Of a stretch of 6,203 bases of DNA, positions 1 to 4,347 are shown in pieces. Position 1 is the stretch's first letter, and every line of letters starts with the position of its first letter. This stretch comes from Candidatus Poribacteria bacterium (GTDB lineage: Bacteria; Poribacteria; WGA-4E; WGA-3G), in assembly GCA_028818995.1 (NCBI GenBank), contig JAPPMR010000814.1:1-6203 (forward strand). The letters are read 5' to 3'. Under the pieces are notes generated by a model. The model was given only the letters and a program-made list of their open reading frames with translations. It ran no database searches and was not told where the DNA came from. Both the position numbers and the translations under genes were made by a program.

Positions 1-639
1 AAACTTGGTTCTTCTACGTTTGAAGCATGGATTAAAACTGATTACAAAGACGCTTGGACAACAATTTGCAAAACTATAGGCAGTGACTGCCATAATCTGG
101 GAACTATGATTTGGGGAATAGATATTAACAGAAGGACGGCTGATTTTGAGGAACTTAAGCAAGATCCTTTGGGTGCTCGGATTATTTTTGCAGAGGATTT
201 CATTCAACTTTATGTAGCATCTCTTTTCAAGAATAAAGCGGGGTGTAGACTTTCCTTTCTTAAAGGCGAATTTCCGATTTCAGATGGCGAATGGCATCAC
301 CTTGTCTATACGACTAAACCTGTAGATAAAAACGGTGCAGAACAGACGGAACGCGCGCTTTTTATAGATGGAACACTGAATCGGATTTCAGAGTTTAATC
401 CACAACTTCCGAACACTCAGGAAAAATATGTGCCATTCTCTGACCCTGTGTATCTTGGCGCAGGAAATAATCGTGGTAGAGCAGAAGGCTTTTTCAACGG
501 TATTATTGATGAAGTCCGCATTTATGATCGCCCCCTAACTGAAGCGGAAATCATGCACAATTATCAATCTAAAACAGGCCTCCCTGTTGAACATAAAGAC
601 AAGTTACCAACTGTTTGGGGCGCACTAAAGAAAAGGTAA
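1..639 (+). CDS. LamG-like jellyroll (concanavalin A-like) domain protein, 5'-truncated by window edge
   Basis: Frame 1 is open from the first base to the TAA at 637-639, giving 212 residues with no start needed, so the gene begins before the window. An internal ATG at 106 is not the real start, because the homology to the next gene extends upstream of it (TFEAWIKTD at residues 6-14 matches TFEAWVKTD in the paralogue). LamG/LamGL hallmarks visible in order are the TFEAW strand, SDGEWHHLVY (94-103), ALFIDG (119-124), VYLGAGNNRGR (150-160) and FFNGIIDEVRIYDRPLTEAEI (starting at 164). This is the Laminin_G_3 type pattern, expected to be an extracellular carbohydrate- or protein-binding sandwich. 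C30 and C82 align with the only two cysteines of the paralogue, suggesting a conserved disulfide. The tail ends in KLPTVWGALKKR, a motif also seen at the end of the next gene. The ligand is unknown. A signal peptide is expected in the missing N-terminus by analogy only. Confidence 0.9.
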   Translation, partial: KLGSSTFEAWIKTDYKDAWTTICKTIGSDCHNLGTMIWGIDINRRTADFEELKQDPLGARIIFAEDFIQLYVASLFKNKAGCRLSFLKGEFPISDGEWHHLVYTTKPVDKNGAEQTERALFIDGTLNRISEFNPQLPNTQEKYVPFSDPVYLGAGNNRGRAEGFFNGIIDEVRIYDRPLTEAEIMHNYQSKTGLPVEHKDKLPTVWGALKKR

Positions 640-760
640 TTCCCATCCTATTCTATGGTTGCTGCTCACCTTCCCTCTTAATCTCAGATATAAGGCAGGT
701 TGCCTCCGCTGCATCTACCTTTCCTACCAAAGAGTTAAAACCTCTCTACCTCAGAGCCAT
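640..760. other. Intergenic sequence with no recognised gene
   Basis: This 121-bp stretch follows the first LamG gene. I see no credible coding frame with a ribosome binding site. A small 5-bp hairpin (AGGCA 693-697, TGCCT 701-705, loop GGT) is present, but no T tract follows, so it is not a convincing intrinsic terminator. Together with the features downstream it forms the 451-bp gene-free region 640-1090. Confidence 0.5.
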
Positions 761-792
761 TTATAGTAAAATCCATAATTACCTTTACATTA

Positions 793-812
793 GCGAGGTT
801 AGGAAACCTCGC
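793..812. repeat. Perfect 8-bp hairpin inside the 117-bp element
   Basis: GCGAGGTT at 793-800 pairs perfectly with AACCTCGC at 805-812 around the loop AGGA. It is GC-rich compared with its surroundings and is nearly centred in the left half of the inverted-repeat element. No T run follows, so a terminator role is not supported. Its form (stem of 6-8, four-base loop) parallels the palindrome at 924-939, whose loop is TCCT, the complement of AGGA. It looks like a member of a dispersed REP-like family. Confidence 0.65.
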
Positions 813-836
813 CAGCGGTGATGGTGTAGGGATTGT

Positions 837-856
837 TGTTCATTGAAATGTGAACA
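837..856. repeat. 6-bp hairpin in the right half of the 117-bp element
   Basis: TGTTCA at 837-842 pairs with TGAACA at 851-856, leaving an 8-nt loop (TTGAAATG). It is weak alone. It sits in the second half of the inverted-repeat element, so the whole element can be drawn as a long terminal stem carrying two internal hairpin arms. Confidence 0.4.
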
Positions 857-915
857 TATTTTCGGATTTTACTATAATTCTCCAATAGTTTCTACCTTCT
901 TTCAATGGTCTCTTC

Positions 916-942
916 TTGTAGGAGCGACCTCCTGGTCGCGAC
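916..942. repeat. REP-like palindromic repeat with two alternative stems
   Basis: GCGACC (924-929) and GGTCGC (934-939) form a perfect 6-bp stem around the loop TCCT. Overlapping it, AGGAG (920-924) and CTCCT (929-933) form a second stem around CGAC; the two cannot form together. I recall sequences of this kind (GGAGCGACCTCCTGGTCGC) as dispersed intergenic repeats in some environmental bacterial genomes, including Poribacteria, but copy number cannot be judged from one copy here. It lies about 60 bp upstream of the promoter of the next gene and has no T tract. Confidence 0.5.
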
Positions 943-1001
943 ATGCGAAATCTGAAGAATAATCCAAAAACTGAATAGTTCTGTCTCTATCCAAATTTAT
1001 A

Positions 1002-1030
1002 TTGCCTAAAATAATCAAAAATGTTATGAT
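1002..1030 (+). promoter_or_regulatory. Predicted sigma70-type promoter for the complete LamG gene
   Basis: A -35-like TTGCCT (1002-1007) is separated by exactly 17 nt from a -10-like TATGAT (1025-1030). The -10 is preceded by TGT, giving an extended -10 (TGnTATGAT). Transcription would start near 1037, leaving a leader of about 54 nt before the ATG at 1091. The -35 matches the enterobacterial consensus at four of six positions and the -10 at five of six. The organism's own promoter consensus is unknown, so this is a prediction only. Confidence 0.5.
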
Positions 1031-1048
1031 TGATGTCAAACATAACAT
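1021..1048. promoter_or_regulatory. 28-bp palindrome over the -10 box and start site: operator candidate
   Basis: ATGTTATG (1021-1028) is the exact reverse complement of CATAACAT (1041-1048). Inside it, TTGA (1030-1033) pairs with TCAA (1036-1039), so 12 of 14 symmetric positions match about the central TG. The dyad covers the predicted -10 (1025-1030) and the predicted start near 1037, the usual place for a repressor operator. A hairpin role in RNA is less likely, because the centre leaves almost no loop and transcription would begin inside it. No regulator gene is present in the window to pair with it. Confidence 0.5.
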
Positions 1049-1077
1049 GTAAATGGGCAACCTCCATTCATATTTTT

Positions 1078-1083
1078 AAGGAG
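1078..1083 (+). promoter_or_regulatory. Shine-Dalgarno site of the complete LamG gene
   Basis: AAGGAG ends 7 nt before the ATG at 1091. This near-ideal site fixes the start of the LamG-like protein and shows that the organism uses ordinary Shine-Dalgarno signals, which matters for choosing the start of the next gene. Confidence 0.8.
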
Positions 1084-1090
1084 TATAACC

Positions 1091-1933
1091 ATGAAAAAAC
1101 TTCTCTATTTCTTTATATTTACAGCGGTTATTGCTTTGCTATCTTTCAACACCGCTGCCGATACTATCGTAACTGATGGTCTGGTGAGTTATTGGACGTT
1201 TGACGAACAGGATATTACAGATAAAACAGTTAAAGATGTCTGGGGTAAAAACAGTGGGACAATCGTTGGAGATCCAAAAGTAGTTGCCGGAAAGGTAGGT
1301 GATGCTCTGGAATTTGACGGTTCTGATGATTATGTTAACCTAACAAACCTTGGCGATTTCGGCAGTAAAGTCGGCACATCAACATTTGAGGCATGGGTCA
1401 AAACAGACTTCAAGAAAGATTGGACCTCCCTCTTCAAAGTGCTTGATGATGGTTGCAATATGGCATGGGCAATTGATGTCAACCGAAGCGCAAAAGCCGG
1501 ATTTCCGCTCGCAGAGGATATTGTTCACTATTATGTTCGACAGAAATCTGCAGCGGGGTGCAATCACATTGCCGTTGAAATTGAGTTTGCACTTTCGGAT
1601 GGGAAGTGGCATCATGTCATTTTTATAATAGAAGATGCGGGAGAAGCAAAACTCAGTATCTATATGGACGGTCAACCACAAGAAGTAATTGTTGGTGGAA
1701 AAAAGAATTTGGATACCTTTGTTCCATTTGTGCGTCCTGTCTATATAGGTGCAGCAAATAATCGTGGTAAGGTAGAAAGACATTTTCCCGGTGTGATTGA
1801 TGAAGTCCGTATTTACGACCGCGCACTCACCGCAGCAGAAGTGACTCAGAATTTTGAATCTAAAGTTGGTCTCAGTGTTGAACCTACTAATAAATTATCA
1901 ATCATGTGGGGTACTTTGAAAACAAGATTTTAG
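1091..1933 (+). CDS. Secreted LamG-like jellyroll domain protein
   Basis: This 280-residue exported protein has an N-terminus MKK followed by a hydrophobic stretch (about 4-18), with a likely signal peptidase site after TAA (21-23) before DTIV. Mature residues 28-255 form one LamG/concanavalin A-like sandwich. Visible marks are GLVSYWTFDE (30-39), the VAGKVGDALEFDGSDDYVNL stretch (65-84), STFEAWVKTD (97-106), DGKWHHV (170-176), IYMDG (190-194), YIGAANNRGK (218-227) and GVIDEVRIYDRALTAAEV (234-251). These match the Laminin_G_3 style domain, which generally binds glycans or proteins at the cell surface; no catalytic residues are evident and the ligand is unknown. C122 and C157 correspond to cysteines in the upstream paralogue. 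The C-terminal tail VEPTNKLSIMWGTLKTRF parallels that gene's end. The start is chosen for its AAGGAG site. It has its own predicted promoter and operator, so it is probably transcribed separately from the upstream paralogue. Confidence 0.92.
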   Translation: MKKLLYFFIFTAVIALLSFNTAADTIVTDGLVSYWTFDEQDITDKTVKDVWGKNSGTIVGDPKVVAGKVGDALEFDGSDDYVNLTNLGDFGSKVGTSTFEAWVKTDFKKDWTSLFKVLDDGCNMAWAIDVNRSAKAGFPLAEDIVHYYVRQKSAAGCNHIAVEIEFALSDGKWHHVIFIIEDAGEAKLSIYMDGQPQEVIVGGKKNLDTFVPFVRPVYIGAANNRGKVERHFPGVIDEVRIYDRALTAAEVTQNFESKVGLSVEPTNKLSIMWGTLKTRF

Positions 1934-1956
1934 ACAAGCTTACATTCGTTGGCATT

Positions 1957-1972
1957 ACCAGATACACCTGGT
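1957..1972 (+). terminator. Weak hairpin after the LamG gene, possible terminator
   Basis: ACCAG (1957-1961) pairs with CTGGT (1968-1972) around ATACAC, 23 nt after the stop codon. The following bases (CAATTCATTTTATCTT) are T-rich but not a proper T run, and the stem is only 5 bp. It is the best terminator candidate between the LamG gene and the propeller operon, but weak. Confidence 0.2.
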
Positions 1973-2005
1973 CAATTCATTTTATCTTAGAGGCGCAACT
2001 TAAAC

Positions 2006-2030
2006 ATTAAGACATCACAGTCGTCTTAAT
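2006..2030. promoter_or_regulatory. 8-bp dyad upstream of the propeller operon, operator or terminator candidate
   Basis: ATTAAGAC (2006-2013) and GTCTTAAT (2023-2030) are exact reverse complements separated by 9 nt. The dyad sits directly before the -10-like CATAAT boxes and would occupy the -35 region, a plausible binding site for a regulator. Read as RNA it would be an AT-rich hairpin without a T tail, so a terminator role is less likely. Confidence 0.4.
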
Positions 2031-2032
2031 TT

Positions 2033-2048
2033 CACATAATCACATAAT
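2033..2048 (+). promoter_or_regulatory. Tandem CACATAAT repeat with two -10-like boxes
   Basis: CACATAAT occurs twice back to back (2033-2040 and 2041-2048), each copy holding CATAAT, one base off TATAAT. No good -35 hexamer is found 16-18 nt upstream of either, so activation or a different sigma factor would be needed. Starts predicted from them would be about 2047 or 2055, immediately before or after the ATG at 2051. This bears on which start codon is used. Confidence 0.35.
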
Positions 2049-2050
2049 AA

Positions 2051-3388
2051 ATGGATAGGGGGAATAATACTTTGCATAAATGCATACCGATATATTATCG
2101 GATTTTTTTCTTTTTTCTTTTAATCGTTACGCCTGTGTTAGTCTATGCCGACGATTGGCCAAGTTGGCGAGGACCTAATCAGGATGGCACATCTGCAGAA
2201 ACTGGACTAATATCTAACTGGTCAGTTGACGGAGAAAACCTGCTCTGGCAGGCAGATTTTATAGGACGGTCCACACCAATTGTGCTCAACGATAGAGTCT
2301 ACGTCCTCGGACGTGTCGGCAAGGATATAACCGAACAGGAACGCATTGCTTGTTTTGATGCGAAAACCGGTGATCTGTTATGGAATCATCAATTTAACGT
2401 ATTTCATACGACTATTACCTTCAACCGTGTCGGTTGGACAAATCCTGTCGGGGATACAGAAACCGGTAATATCTACATACATGGCGTTCAGGGACTTTTT
2501 ATTTGCTATGATAAAGATGGAAATATTGTGTGGTCACGTTCACTCACAGAGGAATATGGACGAATTTCAGGCTACGGTGGACGCGTTCACACGCCAGTTA
2601 TTGCTGGCAATCTTGTGGTTATAAGTTATCTGAATGTGGGATGGGGAAATCAATCTATCCCAAGGCACCGCTACTTTGCATTTGACAAACGGAATGGTGA
2701 TCTGATTTGGGTATCTACACCCGGCGGCAGACCACTTGATACAACCTATTCCACGCCAGTTGTCACTGAAATCAATGGACAAGCACTTATTATCGGAGGT
2801 AATGCTGATGGAGGCATTTACGCTATGAAACAGACCACTGGTGAGATGGTGTGGGGTTTCAAACTGAGTAAGCGCGGTATCAATACCTCTGTCCTTGTGG
2901 CTGGCACAAAGGTTTACGCTTCCCATAGCGAAGAAAATTTTGACACTACTGCGATGGGACGTGTCGTCTGTATTGATGCGACTGGTACCGGAGATGTTAC
3001 CGCTACCCATGAGGTATGGCGATATGATGGAGTCGGAGTTGGTTATGCTTCACCTACACTCAAAAACGGGCAACTCTATGTTGTTGACAACTCAGCGAAT
3101 ATTCACTGTCTAAATGCAGAAACAGGAAAAGTCTTATGGCAGCATAGCATAGGTACCGTTGGAAAAGGGTCGCCTGTCTGGGCTGATGGAAAATTGTATG
3201 TTACTGAAGTCAACGGTAAATTCCATATCCTTCAACCCGGTACGGATGACTGTGAGTCGCTCAGTGTCCAAGAAATAAGTCGAGAAGAAGATGATCACTA
3301 TGTTGAAATCTTCGGTTCACCTGCTATTGCTGATGGACGAATCTATTTCACCACTGAAGAACGACTCTACTGTGTAGGGAGGAAATAA
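2051..3388 (+). CDS. Exported PQQ-like beta-propeller repeat protein (propeller A)
   Basis: 445 residues from ATG 2051; a TTG at 2072 with a better ribosome site is a serious rival start. A signal peptide is clear (RIFFFFLLIVTPVLVYA at 17-33, cut before DDW). The mature protein opens with WPSWRGPNQDGTS (36-48), typical of propeller proteins in Planctomycetes, Verrucomicrobia and related bacteria. Blade repeats of the x-D-x-x-T/N-G-x-x-x-W tryptophan-docking type recur: CFDAKTGDLLW (101-111), CYDKDGNIVW (152-161), AFDKRNGDLIW (210-220), AMKQTTGEMVW (258-268), CIDATGTGDVTATHEVW (307-323) and CLNAETGKVLW (353-363). Each is paired with a following P-x-x-x-x-G-x-x-x-V strand. It resembles BamB/PQQ-dehydrogenase propellers in fold only. 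The vicinal Cys pair and acidic catalytic residues of quinoprotein dehydrogenases are not evident, so a binding or scaffold role is likelier than an enzyme. Its stop overlaps the next start, indicating a translationally coupled operon. Confidence 0.9.
   Translation: MDRGNNTLHKCIPIYYRIFFFFLLIVTPVLVYADDWPSWRGPNQDGTSAETGLISNWSVDGENLLWQADFIGRSTPIVLNDRVYVLGRVGKDITEQERIACFDAKTGDLLWNHQFNVFHTTITFNRVGWTNPVGDTETGNIYIHGVQGLFICYDKDGNIVWSRSLTEEYGRISGYGGRVHTPVIAGNLVVISYLNVGWGNQSIPRHRYFAFDKRNGDLIWVSTPGGRPLDTTYSTPVVTEINGQALIIGGNADGGIYAMKQTTGEMVWGFKLSKRGINTSVLVAGTKVYASHSEENFDTTAMGRVVCIDATGTGDVTATHEVWRYDGVGVGYASPTLKNGQLYVVDNSANIHCLNAETGKVLWQHSIGTVGKGSPVWADGKLYVTEVNGKFHILQPGTDDCESLSVQEISREEDDHYVEIFGSPAIADGRIYFTTEERLYCVGRK
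2057..2062 (+). promoter_or_regulatory. Shine-Dalgarno-like AGGGGG favouring a TTG start at 2072
   Basis: AGGGGG lies inside the first codons of the longest reading frame and ends 9 nt before an in-frame TTG at 2072-2074. The ATG at 2051 has no purine-rich site before it (the preceding bases are the CACATAAT repeat). Translation from TTG would remove seven residues and give a compact signal peptide beginning M-HKCIPIYYR. Confidence 0.5.
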
Positions 3389-3390
3389 TG
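3376..3390 (+). promoter_or_regulatory. Coupled stop-start junction TAATG with strong ribosome site
   Basis: AGGGAGG (3376-3382) lies within the last codons of propeller A, 5 nt before the ATG at 3388. The A of the TAA stop is the A of that ATG, a one-base overlap that normally implies translational coupling. It fixes the start of the lipoprotein gene. Confidence 0.8.
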
Positions 3391-4341
3391 AAGAAAATTT
3401 GTTTTATAGCAAGATGGAAAGTTTCTGTTTTTGTACAATATACGCTTTTTGCAAGTCTGATAATCTGCCTCTTTGCTGTCGGATGTGCTACCAAAGAGAT
3501 TGAAACTCCAATGATGAGCACTGACCCTGCAGTTGCACTCCTGCTTACTCCTGCCAAAACGATTACATCAGGTGAACCTATTGCACTCAAAGTCATAGGT
3601 TTTGATGCAAATGGAAAACAGGCAAGTGCAGTCGGCACAATTGAATGGTCTCTCACAGGTTTAACTGGAACACTTGAGAACAACCAATTCACGCCTGATA
3701 ATAGTGCTGGTCCGCATGCAGGCACAGTCACGGCACAATCTGGCGAGTTAAAAGCAACTGCTCGAATTCGAGTTATCCCACCGCTACCGTGGACAGAAGA
3801 TTTTGAAAATGTTGAACTTGAAAAAGCACCTTCACATTGGATTGCCGCTACAAACAAGTATTTTGTTCGTGAAAAAGATGGAAACAAGGTTTTAGTCAAG
3901 ACACCTGTTCAACGTGGTTTGAACAAGTCAAACGTCTACATCGGCCCTCCAACAATGAAAGACTATCAGATTCAAGTTGACCTGTTGGGGACGAGATATA
4001 AACGGCGATTACCAGATATGGGCTTAATTGCAAACCGCTATACGTTGGATATGCAAGGTAGGCAGCAACGTCTTCAAATCCGGTCGTGGGCATCCGATTT
4101 GCGCATGGCAAAAACGATTGACTTCGCATGGGAGGCAGACGTTTGGTATACAATGAAAATGAAGGTCGAAGTTATTGATGAAAAAGCGGTAATTAGTGGT
4201 AAGGTATGGCGCACCAGCGAATCGGAACCAGATGAATGGACGATCACTGCTGAAGACCCTCTCCCGAATCGAGAAGGTAGTCCAGGTATCTATGCCTATT
4301 CCGCGACTGAAATCTATTATGATAATCTAAAGGTATGGTGA
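3388..4341 (+). CDS. Lipoprotein with Ig-like and concanavalin A-like jellyroll domains
   Basis: 317 residues. The N-terminus has basic residues (K2, K3, R9, K11), a hydrophobic run (about 12-31) and the lipobox-like FAVGC with C33 as the probable lipidated cysteine. Ala at -3 is less usual than Leu/Ile/Val. Residues about 47-131 look like a bacterial Ig-like (Big) domain: LTPAKTITSGEPIALKVIGF, then TIEWSL, NNQFTPDNSAGPHAGTVTA and TARIRVIPP. After a PLPW linker (132-135), residues 136-317 form a jellyroll-type sandwich starting EDFENV, with WYTMKMKVEV (253-262), SPGIYAYS (298-305) and ending IYYDNLKVW. I recall this Ig-like plus PLPW-EDFE region at the C-terminus of single-chain PQQ-like propeller proteins in Acidobacteria and others; here it is a separate gene between two propeller genes. 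It is probably membrane-anchored and binds one or both propellers. No catalytic motif is seen. Confidence 0.82.
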   Translation: MKKICFIARWKVSVFVQYTLFASLIICLFAVGCATKEIETPMMSTDPAVALLLTPAKTITSGEPIALKVIGFDANGKQASAVGTIEWSLTGLTGTLENNQFTPDNSAGPHAGTVTAQSGELKATARIRVIPPLPWTEDFENVELEKAPSHWIAATNKYFVREKDGNKVLVKTPVQRGLNKSNVYIGPPTMKDYQIQVDLLGTRYKRRLPDMGLIANRYTLDMQGRQQRLQIRSWASDLRMAKTIDFAWEADVWYTMKMKVEVIDEKAVISGKVWRTSESEPDEWTITAEDPLPNREGSPGIYAYSATEIYYDNLKVW

Positions 4342-4347
4342 TGTATG
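4329..4347 (+). promoter_or_regulatory. Close junction between lipoprotein and propeller B with mini-ORF
   Basis: The lipoprotein ends at TGA 4339-4341 and propeller B starts at ATG 4345, a gap of 3 nt. A second ATG at 4341-4343 overlaps the stop (TGATG), but its frame reads only M-Y-D-F before TGA at 4353-4355. The only ribosome site is AAAGG at 4329-4333, 11 nt from ATG 4345, which is weak. Reinitiation from the upstream gene is the likely mode of translation. Confidence 0.55.

Larger units (their letters stand above)
761..877. repeat. 117-bp element bounded by perfect 14-bp terminal inverted repeats (MITE-like)
   Basis: TTATAGTAAAATCC at 761-774 is the exact reverse complement of GGATTTTACTATAA at 864-877. 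Between them lie two further hairpins: 793-812 (8-bp stem, 4-nt loop) and 837-856 (TGTTCA/TGAACA, 8-nt loop). The element has no coding capacity of its own. Terminal inverted repeats around a short, non-coding, hairpin-rich core are the architecture of a non-autonomous miniature transposable element. The TA dinucleotides at both ends would be compatible with a TA-targeting (IS630/mariner-like) transposase. No clear longer target-site duplication is seen outside the repeats. That it is mobile is inference; the inverted-repeat structure itself is directly visible. Confidence 0.65.

Noticed and set aside
106..639. ATG 106 as the true start of the first LamG gene
   Set aside because: The frame is open upstream to base 1, and that upstream part is homologous to the paralogue, so the ATG is internal.
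793..812. Intrinsic terminator for the first LamG gene
   Set aside because: The stem is strong, but no T run follows on either strand and it lies more than 150 bp after the stop codon inside a repeat element.
615..821. 68-codon + strand open frame after the first LamG gene
   Set aside because: It overlaps the end of the LamG gene in another frame, has no ribosome site, crosses into the inverted-repeat element, and its translation has no recognisable domain.
640..1090. Riboswitch, tRNA or CRISPR array in the long intergenic region
   Set aside because: No cloverleaf, no regularly spaced repeats and no recognisable riboswitch core were seen; the visible structure is inverted-repeat elements and a promoter.
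1379..1783. Antisense 134-codon frame inside the LamG gene
   Set aside because: It is fully covered by a convincing LamG protein on the other strand, and its composition (Cys/Ile/Phe-rich) is typical of a shadow frame.
2051..3388. Annotation of propeller A or B as PQQ-dependent dehydrogenase
   Set aside because: Only the generic tryptophan-docking blade motifs are present. The adjacent-cysteine pair and catalytic acidic residues of quinoprotein dehydrogenases are not evident, and no PQQ synthesis or cytochrome partner gene is nearby.
3348..3899. Antisense 183-codon frame across the propeller A/lipoprotein junction
   Set aside because: It runs against two well-supported genes that are translationally coupled, and has no family resemblance or ribosome site.
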